Assembly: GCF_020184175.1 (NCBI RefSeq)
Contig: NC_065531.1
Location: 23,147,213 to 23,211,212, forward strand
Length of the DNA stretch: 64,000 nucleotides
From: Aphis gossypii
Lineage: Eukaryota > Arthropoda > Insecta > Hemiptera > Aphididae
Reading direction: 5' to 3'
Shown here: one piece after another, positions 12,400 to 25,311 of the stretch
How positions within the stretch are numbered: the stretch's first letter is position 1
Layout: each line of letters opens with the position of its first letter
The notes under the pieces: model-generated
Told to the model about the DNA's origin: nothing
Database searches by the model: none
What the model saw: only the letters and a program-made list of their open reading frames with translations
Translations under genes and position numbers: made by a program

Positions 12400-13130
12400 A
12401 TGCTCAGAAAATCAATACGCGACGATGACGACGATCGATGCTATACACACATCAACTCGGCGGGCCCTTGAATGGCGTTACGATCATCGTCGCGGAAACG
12501 ATCGTACACCTCTAATGTAAATTATATATTTATGTACCACAATTATTATTATTTGATACATTGTCGTGCTGGTAAGATGAATACTTAGTGTGAGCCTGTA
12601 AAGTGCAATACATTTTGGGGAATCAACCGTTGAATGCAAAACCTCGTGAGGAGAAGACGCGTACGACACTATTATACATAAACGAGCGATGAATTCAAAG
12701 GCCGTGCAAGCCGTTCCGTGTTAAATCGGTTAGAATATAATATATATGATATGAAAACCCGCTACTGCCGCCGCCGTCATCGCTACCGTTTTCGTGGTAT
12801 CGGAATTAAGTGACTTTTGACGGACGCCTTTCGCGACGGCAGAGAGTCAAGAAAGTTGACGACAGAGAGTGCACGACGAAATATATATGCTTTATACCTA
12901 CAACGTATACAACTACGTACATAATATAATATGTAATATATATACATTATATAGAATTGTGGTTTCGATTGCGCATAAGTTACGTCTACGCGCCCCTTTC
13001 AGGAAAACCACTTCCGTTATTTCTTCTTCCCGCTACCCGTAGCTGATATCTTTTGTGCAATCCACTTCCGACTTTTGCATATAGCCTTTTACGCGTACGC
13101 ACGGCATTATCGTTATACGATTCAGTGGGT
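12400..13130. other. CpG-enriched non-coding block
   Basis: Contains CGACGATGACGACGATCG, GCCGCCGCCGTC and other CpG-rich phrases between AT-rich flanks. No frame shows protein-like character. A 5' flank or untranslated exon of an unidentified gene is possible. Confidence 0.25.
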
Positions 13131-13191
13131 TATTCTTCCGAGACGATGTAATTAAACCGTGCTGATATTAAATATTATTTTATTATTATAA

Positions 13192-13822
13192 TATACAGAA
13201 GGATTCACCGACCATGCTCACCTTCTCTAAATTCTTTTCCAATAACGCAACTATTCAAAAACTGATTTTTAGAATTTGTTGTGTAGTGCAAGAGGAGTTA
13301 ATAAAGTAGATTTAATTAAATAAAAACTTAGTGAGTAATTTTGCTGAAAATGTTTACACATCGATATTAAAATTCTAGTTTTTGAGTTATTTAACTTTGT
13401 GTACATACCTATCTAATAAAATATAATGAAGCCAATAATATTTATTTTATATTTTTGTTAAATCTTTATTAAGTACTTTTATTCGGTTATCATTTTGATA
13501 ACTAAAAAATCACTCGTTTGAATTTCTCAGTAGATGTATGTATCAAAATTTAAAAAAAAGATTAAAAAAATTATCCACTAAGGGAAAAAATATTTTAAAA
13601 ATTTTTATTTACAGTAAAACATAGATTTAATTTGAAAATCGAAAGTTTATATTACCATATGATACTTCTTAAGTAGTACTTAATTTTTCAAGAATTTGAA
13701 AATATGGCCTAGAAGTTCACTTTAAAATTCAAAAAAATCAGAAATTATATGAATTTATCGCCAAAGTAAAAAATAGAAATGAGTGCTGAGATGAGATTGC
13801 GCTCGGCGAATCACTCTGTATA
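13192..13822. mobile_element. Family B TIR element, apparently full length (631 bp)
   Basis: The left end TATACAGAAGGATTCACCGA and the reverse complement of the right end, TATACAGAGTGATTCGCCGA, agree at 17 of 20 positions. The interior is AT-rich and non-coding, so this is a non-autonomous element. TA at each edge is compatible with a TA target duplication, as in Tc1/mariner-related MITEs, though the superfamily is not proven. Internal blocks recur near 5525-5575, and the left end recurs at 14982. Confidence 0.72.
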
Positions 13823-14007
13823 ATATTATTAATACTTATCCGCATGTAATTTTATTAAAGTAAGTTATCGCGTTACATGCCAGTACGATTTGGCAGTAGA
13901 AAAAAAAGGGTTCGTCTTCCGGTAAAAAAATATAATAATAATATATACATTTGTATGAGCGCATTGCAAATATAATATAACTATAATATATTATAAGAGT
14001 GCGTTCG

Positions 14008-14025
14008 CACATAATATATTATGTG
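14008..14025. repeat. Perfect 18-bp palindrome CACATAATATATTATGTG
   Basis: Fully self-complementary. A shorter version, ACATAATATATTATGT, occurs near 19920, and related words are scattered through the window. Confidence 0.8.
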
Positions 14026-14139
14026 TAAACATATGGATGGTGTAATAATTTTTGTATATTATGATAACCGGGTAATAGGTATAATATATATGTATAACAG
14101 CAGCTCGACTTCTATATAATATATTTATATAATCATATA

Positions 14140-14960
14140 CTTGGACGCGCTTTTTTCGTCCGGAGCAGCTGTACCAGAGGAACTCGATAGATCTCGTCGT
14201 GCTCTCTGTATAATATTATATTATGATACACATCATCATACGGCAAGATAACGTCGTCGTGCATTGAGCAGCGTACCTACCCATATAATATTAATAATAT
14301 AATAAAATATGTATACACGAGGCGATAACGCAGCAGCGTACGAGTACATAATATGTTTTCGTCGGAATAATGGGTGAAATTGAGTGTAACGTGGAGAAGA
14401 GGGTCGTAAAAACAGTATTTTATGAAGTGGAAAACAAACCAAAATTTCACCTTATGAAAAAAATAAAAAGGTACAACTATTAAGTCAACGACGGATCAGC
14501 TGCTCGAAAATTTACGTTTTTTTCTCTCCTCTTGCCTTTATTTTCCATCCCCGGTAAACGGTGCATTCCTGAACGCTGCAGCAGTTTAGGTACTACCTAC
14601 CACTATATTAGCATTTAGTACCTACGTCCCGTGTGTGTATATACGCGTATAATATATTATATATTATATAATAGAGGTGTGTTCGAAATCGCAGCGAGTC
14701 AAGGGAAAGAAGAGGAAAAAAAAAACACAACCAATTCTTAACGCCAGCAACAATCCCCTCCCGCCCCGCTGTAAGGGAAGAAAAAGAAATCTGGTCGGGG
14801 AGGGGGGCGGATATCGCGATATTTGTCGTGTTGCGACCGGATACCCGAGTTTGGTTCTCATGCACATCTATACCTATATGTTGTATTATAATACACATTG
14901 ATAATTTATAATAAAATATAATGCGATCGGTCGGTTAGGTCAAAATACAATATAAATATT
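14140..14960. other. GC-enriched block, no gene assigned
   Basis: Above-background GC with GGTCGGGGAGGGGGGCGG near 14790. Overlapping frames on both strands (14236-14442, 14608-14901) are mutually exclusive and look like compositional artefacts. A promoter or untranslated exon is possible but unsupported. Confidence 0.25.
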
Positions 14961-14981
14961 CGGCGAGTTCAATCACGTGTA

Positions 14982-15340
14982 TATACAGGACCATTCGCAC
15001 CGAGAGCATGTTCACCCCCATTTTTTCCTACAATAACAAATATTTATTGAATTCTGATTTTTTTTTTTTTTTTTTAATTATTAAATACACACCGTTGTGT
15101 AATATAATGGTCGTCACCATATTTTCAAGTATGAGTAATTTGAATGTGCTTTTGTGATATCAATTTTATTTTTTTCAAATGAGCATCACCTTTTTTTCTT
15201 ATGAATAAACAACCCGACGCTTTGCTTTGAAAATATTGATAAATCAAAATTTGAACAAATGGATTTTGAATTGATTAATTCTAAATACATACTACAGATT
15301 TTTCGTTGGGAATAATTTGCTACGATGATCTGAACACTTG
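14982..15340. mobile_element. Family B element, left end only
   Basis: Starts TATACAGGACCATTCGCACC and continues with a segment (GCATGTTCACCCCC, then TTTTTTCCTACAATAAC) that parallels the start of the 13192 copy (CCATGCTCACC, then CTTTTCCAATAAC). A poly-T run lies at about 15058-15076. No right terminus is visible, so the end is approximate. Confidence 0.5.
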
Positions 15341-17241
15341 AGTGATATTAATACAAATTTTTCAATATTTTATACTTTGTTAAAATTATTCTATAGTATA
15401 CGTAATTAACTAGATAGAATATTAAATTTATTTAATAGTTTTTTAAAACTATATTCTTAAGAATAATTATAACATTATATTAGTCTACCTTTACATAATA
15501 ATGACTTAAAAATAATTGGTTAAAATCTTTATATACATATATAATAATATATAGCCTACACATACAATTATAGTATACCTACCAACGTTTGCAATACTCC
15601 TCTCTGAATAAGTTCATCGCGATTAGTTTGACGATGGTTATTTTTGAACATCGACCGAAAAATTATACGCGTTTCATATAAATGAACACTTTTTATTAAT
15701 TTATTCGTCTAGAACTCTGTCGACGGATGACGATTCATGGCTCGATTGATGCCAGAATATAAAAATAATGTTTACATGACTATATAATATGCATAATATG
15801 AAAACTGTGATATTATTATTATAATATCAAGGACAATCATAATCGGTTCATCGCTGTATTTAGAAAAATGTTTAAATATATCCACTAAGACTATTCACAA
15901 ATCAATTAAATACACATATCATATAAGCTTGTTTTAGAAAACGGGACTTCACGACAACAATTGAACCACGCTGTCTGCACATTCGTTTTATTATAATAAT
16001 ATAATATATAACTTGATCCGTCACACGGTGTTCGACGTTATCACTATTCTGTTTCATTAATTATTCTGAAAAAATTACCTACATTACCAATTTCTTTTAT
16101 TCCCGTATCGAAACAAACAATGATTAATTGACTAATGGCTATGATGTTTGCCATAATGATATTATAATATTTAAATAGGGTAACGCCGTAACAGCTGTTT
16201 GCGATCAGACCGATATCGTAATATTTATATATTCCGAATTTTAACAATATAATTATGGACGCAGTTTAGGAAGGTAAGAATCAGGGGGGATGGAGGGTCT
16301 GAACAAAAATAGGTAGAAATCTGATACGAGTTATAGGGGCACTGAGATTTTATATAGGTACATATTATACCTAAGCTTAAGCTGCTTATGAATAACTCTG
16401 TTCCCCACACCATTTTGTTCATTGTGTCTACATAATAATAATATTATAATACAATTTTACGTATTAACTAACGTTGTACACGATACGATAGTAATATAAC
16501 TCATAGTATATGGCACACTTTAACGTACAAAATAAACTGAATAAAATAAAAAAAAATAAAAAAACAAAAAAAAATTCTCCAATTTTAACCGATACTGCGT
16601 ATATATCTACTAGATAATATTTATTTAACAGAACCTTTAATGATTTATAAGTGGATTTGAGGTAAATTTTTCAATATTTCTATTAAAATATACATTTTCA
16701 TCATTTAATATGTTTAAAAAACCAATTTTAATAATGCGTTGATAAGTATTGAGTAAAAGAAGAAAAGCGTTTTATAAGTCGTTAAAATTGATTTTAAGAT
16801 GATCCATTATGAGTTGCAGACTATTCCTTTCAGTATTGCTATACATTCAAATCTTTTTTCATCAACAAAACGTGTAAAAATTAGCCAAGAAAAAGTACAG
16901 CTCAACATTATTACTTGGAACTAAAAATATTCCGTTGGCAAAAAATTACAATGTATTGTTCATATACAACAATAAACGCTATAAGAAATATTTAATATTT
17001 TAGTCTCCGTTATTTGCTGTTTAATAATTAGCGAAAGGGTAGTGTGACCTATATAAACATATAATTATAACGTCTACCCCTCCAAAAAATAGAGTTCTAG
17101 TTGTACCACATAGTTTCGCATACTGTTTAAACAAACATACAAATATCAATAGAAACGTTACCTGTATCGCTTTAAGTAGAAAAAAAAAATTTCAATTTTA
17201 GAATGCATAATACATTTTTTTTTTCTTAAACATTCACATAA
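15341..17241. other. AT-rich DNA without recognised content
   Basis: No gene recognised. Frames at 16044-16422 (minus) are AT-rich with no motif. Confidence 0.5.
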
Positions 17242-17350
17242 TATACAGGGTCATTCAAATGTCATGTTGTACAAATTAAAGCGATTGTGCAACAGCTTAA
17301 TGAATTCTCCGTCGATAATGCGTAACATGAAATCCGAATGACCCTGTATA
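17242..17350. mobile_element. Short foldback MITE with TATACAGGGTCATTC ends
   Basis: A 109-bp element. The first 15 bases, TATACAGGGTCATTC, are the exact reverse complement of the last 15. The similarity continues to about 30 bp per arm with a few mismatches (CATGTTGTAC against CATGTTACGC). The terminus is a variant of the family B end. There is no coding capacity. Confidence 0.85.
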
Positions 17351-19731
17351 ACGGGGTCGTTACTTTTATGTCTGACCAACGCGATATTGAGTGAATTTAT
17401 GCGCTAGTTTTTCTACACTGCATTGTTGTAATAGAATTTAAAATTAATAACGCAATCAAGTTTGTTCGCGTTACAAAACAACTGTACACAATTTAATGAA
17501 AGAAAATTGTGCACATTATTTGGTCGTTCAATTATTGTTTCGAAACAGACGTTATCTAAGATTTCCGTTGTTCATCAATTTTTAAAGGCGAATGATGTGT
17601 AATATTGAACTGACGAATCGTCAATGACGATACACTACTCGATATGAAATTCGATGTAGTACAAAATACAAATAATACAAATAATAACCACCGAAGCCAC
17701 TGAGAATTAAATAGATTTTGGTTTTGATTTGATTTGACCAAATAATAGATATTCGATATCGTTGTGTACTTGTGCGTAACGAAATGATAACATTAAATAT
17801 TTTCCTTTGCTCCCATTTACCGGCAGTAAACATAATAAATATATTATATAATATAGTACGTTAAACGTATCAATAGATTAAGTTCTGTTTTATTTTTACT
17901 CATTAAACATAACGAGATATTTGGTTCTAATTAGTAATCATTTTATTTAAGTTATTGTTTGGCAAACACTAAGTATATTTAATGTTTGTTGTTTTGTTGT
18001 TCGTTTACTCGGTTCCCGTTCAATTTTACCATTGCAAAGTATAACTTATAATCAAAATCAACAAACATTTTAATCCTTAAACAATAATAATAATAATAAT
18101 TACTGCAAATCTAAGTTTAAAATCACTATCGAGTCGTTTAAAGTTTTTATAACAGTACTTTAAAACATAATCGCTTTTTAATACAAATAAAACAAGAATA
18201 AAATCAACCTACGAGTAATAACAATATTTTAATAAGTTATTTGATATCAGTACCGTGCAGATGACTTCAACCGTAATAGTTTATTTCGAACTTGCTTGTA
18301 TCGTGTTCAAATGCACTCTCATATTATGTGTATCACGATGATTCATCAACTATAAACACTGGAAAGATGCCAAGATTCCACTCAATTTATTTTAATAATT
18401 TTCGCACACATGGAGGCTATTAAAGGTCAAAGTGTATACAAAGCGAATAACTTTGTCGTGTCACAGTGCATATTATTTCCATCGCTATTGGTATTAAAAT
18501 ATGGAACATGCATTGATATAATAATAGTTTTAGCTTTACATCGAGAGGGGGCGACAGTGAAATCGGTCGCTTCTGTCTGGAATAAGCGTGATATAACGTG
18601 ATGTTGTAAATAATCCGTATTTACTTAACACCGCAATGACCTGTTGAAAACTCAACGATAACTACTGTTAATACAGTGCGATTCTTTTAACAGAAAACAT
18701 TAATTATATCAAAAACTAGTAACGTACGTTTTTGGAGTTTTTCATAAATATTCAAAGCCAAACAATATTTTTAAAAGGTGAATATTTTTAATCGTTATGC
18801 ATTTTTTTTTTTTTAGTTTTTGATTTCAATCATTTTAAATCAAAATATTATTCTGAGAATGTCAGTACATAAAAATCTTATTTTGAACGAGTAGGGCTAA
18901 TTAGATAAAATAATTTAAAATTAAGATAGACTGTGTAGTTCCATAAAATTTGAAAGGCTTTAAACATTAATAATAATTATAACTATAATATTTAATAACT
19001 TGCTGGGAATTCTATTTTAAGTATTAAAGTTCCTCGAAAAATATTGTGCTTCGAAATATGAAAACAAAAATATATCTTATGACTCAAAGATATGATTAAC
19101 TTAAAATTATGTAAAAAAAATGTTATATAAAAGCTTTAATACTTTTTGAGTATTTTCTGTTAAAAGAACCGTACAGTATATAAATAATATAATATAGGTT
19201 AAATACGTCTTGTCCTTTTTTTTGTCAAAAGTTTTTTCGTTGTTGAATTATTAAATCTTTTAACACACCGTTGCTGGGTTGCACAAACAATCATTAAACA
19301 TTCAATACTGATCCCTTAAATAATATTTTGTGACCCATGATCGGTTCATTAAACTCAGTGAACCAATAAATGAATCAATTTTTTATGCGAACTGACACAG
19401 ATTTTTTATAACTGTTATAGTTTCTTAAAAATCAAATTATTATTAAAAAAAAAAAAAAGCTTCTGACATAACGTGGACTATTTTTTATAAAATATGGGTC
19501 ATCATAATATATTTATACGATATTGTACATAGCATTCCTACTTCGTACATAATATGTAGTCGTAACAATGGACTTGCAAACTGCAAAATAAGCAAAACAG
19601 CAGCTGGTTTTATAATATTTTATTAGATTTTCATACAAAAACGGCTGGTTTAGTTTTACAACGATCCTTACTAATACAAGTGTCAAACATAAAATTGTAC
19701 ATGTAAATTTGAAAACGTATTCTAAAACATA
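17351..19731. other. AT-rich DNA, possible TE fragments
   Basis: No gene. A phrase at about 19272-19290 (GCTGGGTTGCACAAAC) looks like a DNA-transposon end, but I found no partner. The frames at 17556-17833 and 18410-18601 have no recognisable features. Confidence 0.4.
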
Positions 19732-19752
19732 TTTTTTTTTTTTTTTTTTTTT
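19732..19752 (-). repeat. Poly-T run, possible poly-A tail of a minus-strand retrocopy
   Basis: 21 T in a row. Read on the minus strand it is a poly-A tract preceded 8-10 bases earlier by AATAAA (in ACAAAAATAAAGTGATAC). That is the order expected at the 3' end of a retroposed transcript. I could not identify a source transcript or target duplications, so it may be chance. Confidence 0.3.
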
Positions 19753-22700
19753 GTATCACTTTATTTTTGTCAAAAGTTCACAAACAGAAAGACCGTCTAT
19801 CGAGTTTACGCACAATGTACAATGTAGGTTTATATAATATTATATGCATAGGAAAAGGCGTTCATACACAATTCGATTGAACCATCGAAACGTTATTAAA
19901 TATGCGAATACATAGATAACATAATATATTATGTATAATACTTTATTATTATATACTTAAACTGTTTGGCTCAGGGTCGTTCAAATTGTTTGATATCGTA
20001 AAGGGAATTGCATTAGATTCTTGTGGCATATATACCTACCTATTTTATACTTAGACAGTAAGTACTAATATAGTATCGACTATTTTCGTAATACAAAGTC
20101 GCAAGGCCCTCTATGGTTCTTTATACGGTACATAATAAATAATATTATATTTCAATAACTATCCATTACCGCGATAACTAATAGGTACAAAATGATAAAT
20201 AGACGTTTCGTTTATATAGTATACAAAATATATTATGTGATGTCAGCTTTAAACAGTATAATATAGCTAGAAGATTGCTAATTAATAATAATGAAATATA
20301 TTATTACATAATATTATGTCGAGTAAGAAAAAGAAAAAACAATTTAATTTATGAAATTTGCATTTTTTATAAGTTTGTATTCCTTTTAAACATTATGTGT
20401 ATATTGATGTGAATCTGTCTATAGTATATTATTGGCACCAATATTACCTTATGTTGTTTAAAAAAAAAATAACAATGAATCATATGCGCGATGTACTAAC
20501 TGATGTCGCAATAATATTTTTCACGTTATGTATGTTATCCATAATAAACATAATGTATTCGATTTTTAGTCGTTTATATATTATTTTGCAGACTGTTATA
20601 CAGTCATGTTAATGATGCACTCAATAACATATTATTTAATGTTCGACATAATATTATTATGTATTTATTATAAATCATAAATATCCAGTTGCTTATTATA
20701 AAGGATTTATTATCAAAATAATAAAATATAAAAGAAACTGAGTTATTTATATATACATATTTACCTATATATAATATCATTGTTATTTTTAGTTTTTACG
20801 TCTTAAAGGGTTCATATATATATTTTTTTAATTAATAACAATATTCTTATTATGTATATATTGCATATAGCCAACGGCAATAATTGAAGCATATAATAAA
20901 TTTATAAATTATTATATTTAAGTTATAGAGAATGTTTAAGAAATATTATCGCAGCAGCTACGGATATTCTAAGTAGGTAATGCAAATTGAATTTGTTCTG
21001 AAATATCTGCAGTTGATTTCTCGTGCCTGCCTACTGTGTAAGCTTAATGGTTATTTTAAATTATTTAGTTTTTTATCGTTTAAACTTAGTCTTTTTTTTA
21101 TATACCTATGTATAATCACCCTTTTAATATTTAATACAAATAAATATCCGTATTAAATATTTTTAGAAAACCCTTACAAATTGTGAAACATCTATTGTGC
21201 GATATTTACTCAATGCTCTTAAGTTGTATTGTTATATAGTCCGTTGAAAATGTTTTTATAAATGAACTACCAAGTACCTATGGCGTTTATAGAACATTTT
21301 TTATTCGCTGTAGTTGGGAATGGAATACATTTAAGTTTAAGATTTCTGAAATTATAACTAGTATCATAAAAAAAAAAACACTAAAACAAGCCAAAAACTA
21401 ATTAGGCTACGGAAATGAAGGTTGCAGATAGAAAACTGATTTAAGTAGTAATTTAAAATATATTATCTTCATCTAATGAGATGATTGGATAATTAAAAGT
21501 TCTCTCAGACGTATACATTGAATGAACTTTTATCTCTTATAATAATATAATTACATATTACATTATGCACACAGAATATATGTATATTTAATAAATAATA
21601 TTGCATGGTTGTTATGAAAAACAGTAACTTTATTTGATATTCTGTGTTCAGAAAATTCAAAATAATTGAAATTCTAGTATTTTATATGGCCCTTATGTTC
21701 ACCCATGTACGATACATTTACAATTCTAACATAATAATATTATACTTAAAGTTTAACGTCCAATTGTCCAATTGAATTTATTATATTATAAAAAAAAAAA
21801 AAAAAAGAGGCCTGAGTATTTTTTTTCTATTGTGTCACATACAATTAATAATAAATATAAAAATAACATAATTTTAAATATTTATGCATAAACTCGTACA
21901 TAGTGACTCTATAGTTTCATTACTCTAAGGATAAGATACTCAATACGTTTCATAAGAGTATTTTGGTACAAATTGATTACAAAATACATACTCGTATAAT
22001 ACGACACGTCATATTTTTAATACTGTCATTTCTGATTTTATCTTATGTCTGTAAGCTAATAATATTATGTTTTAATTTTTATTTTTACGAAATATTTGTA
22101 AAAATAAAACCATGTGATAAAAAACGATGTCATGTTTATAAGGTCATTATAACATTGTAGTTAAGAATATAATTTGGTTTAAATTATATGGTATTGTATG
22201 ATAAGGTTTTATTTTTTAATAAAATTATATTCGTGTACTATACACGTTTAATAAATAAATTGCGTGGCGCGGAAAAATATAGCTCACCTATACCGTAATG
22301 TATGTATGTATATTATATAATAAATGTTCGTGAAAATGGTGCGTCATGAAAGCAAATTTCTTATTTAAATGACATTATGTTGTACTGTAATCAGGTCAAA
22401 TTTTAAAATGTTTCTTAATAGCAAATTTTTATAAGGAAGAAAAAAATGCACGTTTGCAAACCAGTGGTTGTGCTTTGTACTTTCACTGGAATATGTATAC
22501 ACATATAAAGCCATGGTTTGCCAAGTTTTCGAATATATGCTTTATCGTTTTATGAATTCACGTCATTTTGTTATTTACGCATTATTATTGTTATTAAATT
22601 ATATATTTTGTAATACATTTTTTACGAATGGAAATACAACCGACAAAATCAAATGGAAATGTGTCGCGCTGTTTGTTTTTTATCTACATATTAAGTATAC

Positions 22701-23489
22701 GTATAATACATACACTATTATATATTCATAAGTTATACGCAGTACGATTTGCATTGCTACTAATATCAATGGTACCATTTCAAATATGATTTTTGACTCC
22801 ATCAAGTACACATAGATGATGTAAACTAGTAAACCACAATATTGTCAATATATATGTCATATTTTTTTACTATTTTTCATTACATTTTAAGTCCTTTGTT
22901 TTTTTTTTTTTTTTATTCGTTTGAATCAAATAATATTTGTGAATGTTTGCGGTTGTAGCTTATTGATTCGTAATCGACCACCTATAGTAGTCATATATAG
23001 GTATTTATTATGTCTATACTTTTGTAATTTTTATCTCTAAACAACTTCCGATAATTGGAAGAAAAAGATACTCGTGGACGAAGAATTTTTCTGAGGAAGC
23101 GATAAAATTTCTTATGTAAATTTCCTTACCATAGCGGCAGATATTACTGCTGCAGTGATGATCGTTGATCAAACGTATCGGTATCATGCGCCTGAAGTTT
23201 TATATGATTATTATTATATCGTGCTTAAAAATAGTATTAATTGGAAAGCTATTTATTTTAAATATGTATATTATATATTATATACGCACACATTGCTATA
23301 GGCATAGTATAGGTTTAGACTTTACAGTAAGTATGTGTGTGTTTTTTTTAACTTTAAACCACTCATAAATATCAATTACAATTTAATCATTTTTCAAAGT
23401 ATATTGAATACATTGCAGTGGCACACGTCTCATGGATATTATGTAAAAATGCATAGAATAAAAATGACTTCGTAATTTATTTTAGATAA
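19753..23489. other. AT-rich DNA without recognised content
   Basis: No supported gene. Frames at 20397-20612, 21963-22160, 22468-22731 and 23165-23368 are Ile/Tyr/Leu/Phe-rich translations of AT-rich sequence with no motif. No trace of gag or pol was seen before the envelope remnant. Confidence 0.5.
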
Positions 23490-25311
23490 GCAACAGGGAC
23501 GGGAGAAGACACAAAAATTACAGTATCACCTGGGGCATTCTTCAATGAAATTAAGGAAACCATAATGTACGATAAAAGTATACCACTTATATACACCCAA
23601 AGCACTGTAAAAGAAAACATAAAAAGCTTCGAAGAAACTTTAGAAATAGAGAAGTATTGCAAAAATAAAAATATTTATAATAACCATAATTACTGTAACA
23701 TAGTGCAACAATCAATTATCTTATTAAAAAATCTTAATAAAAACATAAACGACAACGATATTGATACAAAAGAGGTTTTAAAAAAAATTAACATTTTCGA
23801 TATTAATAAAAGATCAAAACGAGGAATACAATTCATAGGAGACTTTTACAACTTTTGCTGCAATGTAGCAACGGACAAACAAATCAAAAACTTTTATAAT
23901 AACGAAGAAAAATTAGCAGAACAGACAGAAAAACTAAAAGATATTTTTGTCTCCGACCATAAAGACCTATCACAAATAACCTCACAGTTAAATAATTACA
24001 CAATAACAACTGGAAATAGAATAGAATTATTAAAAAACAATTTTAAAAATTTCGTTAAAGAAGAAAAAGACAACATGATGTTAGTTAAGAATAACTATGA
24101 CAATCTAATACAAGACACCCAAGAAATTATGTACAATATTGCAACCAGCTTAGTAATTAACTATGAAAGGGATTCCAGTACACAACTGCACTGCTAATTA
24201 GGCAAAATACCTCCACGAGTGATCAATACCGAAGTATTATTTTATGATTTAAATAAACTTTCAAACCTACTAATAGAAGACGGATACGAACTAGTAATAA
24301 AACCTGAAAACATTTTTACATATTATAATTTACCAATAGTTGAATGCCAACCGTCAGAATCTACAATATTTAATTAAATTAAAAGTACCAATTAAGGAAA
24401 AATCAACAAACTGGAAGTTGTTTCAATACATCCCTGCACATTTCAATTTTCAGGACTCTATTTGCCAAATATTTTCAGAAAAAACGTATATAGCGGTAGA
24501 CACTAAAAAATAAAAATGACGATATTAGAATAGTTTCAGGTATGGGGCTACAGCACTGTAACCCCCCAATAACAGACCTATGCTATATCCCAAAATTTAC
24601 TTCAGATATCACATTAACACCAAAATGTGTAGAAGCAATGTTCAGAAATCTACCATTAAATCAGATAAACAAATTCTGTTACTTTCAATGTGTAAAACAA
24701 CAGGAAAATGAAGAAATAATAATTAAGCAAATTGGGGTAAATACCTTTGCAATTACAAATCCACAGCCAACATTAATGATTAGGAAATCAAATAAAAACA
24801 AATACACCGAAACACAGAAACTAAAAATAAACTATACACAACCAGATCTAATAAAAATTTCCTTGCCCTGCAACTACGAGCTTTTAAGGAACGGGAAAAT
24901 ACTCATTCCAAAAATGTTTCCATGCGAACTTAGCAACTTAAATAAATTTACTATACACAGAATATTACCAACGTCCTGGACAAACATAAAGTCTTTAAAT
25001 ATAGGTCACGAAGCACAGAAAGATCAAAATATATTCTTCTCCAATTTAAGCAAAATATTAAACGAAAATTGGACTAAAGAAATTCCAAATTACCACATTA
25101 CTAGACAGTTAAAAGATCCCGAAGAATATTTCAAAAAGGTTATCTTAGAAAAATGCCGCAACCACTACTCAACGACTTCATAGGTGACGTAATTTATATA
25201 ACATGGTTAACAAAGCTGACCATAGCAATAGTCTTTTTAGCATTCAAATTATTCCCAGTCCTAATAAAAATAGATTTACTAAATCCCCCACCAATATCAG
25301 CAAGGATATAA
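23490..25311 (+). pseudogene. env: Broken envelope gene of an endogenous errantivirus (baculovirus F-like fusion protein)
   Basis: The reading frame opens at 23490, just after an AG that could be a splice acceptor (env is made from a spliced RNA in errantiviruses). It reaches its first ATG at 23565. The first segment (210 codons from that ATG) has paired Cys and then RSKR at 23811-23822, a furin-type site followed at once by a Gly-starting hydrophobic segment, as at the F1 start of baculovirus F and gypsy-type Env proteins. Helical, charged, heptad-like sequence follows. Lesions: an in-frame TAA at 24195-24197, with the same frame remaining protein-like to the TAA at 24375; a frame change between about 24363 and 24385; another at about 24505-24515; then a Cys-rich ectodomain frame to 25183, whose frame is left at about 25145-25153. 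The last frame (ATG 25153, stop 25309) encodes a hydrophobic anchor and a short tail. Codons are strongly A-rich. No gag, pol or LTR was seen. Family assignment rests on architecture, not a search. Confidence 0.82.

Noticed and set aside
23041..23130. Short protein-like frame (...RYSWTKNFSEEAIKFLM) upstream of env as a pol remnant
   Set aside because: Only about 25 codons, not A-rich like env, and no reverse transcriptase, RNase H or integrase motif. Too short to support.
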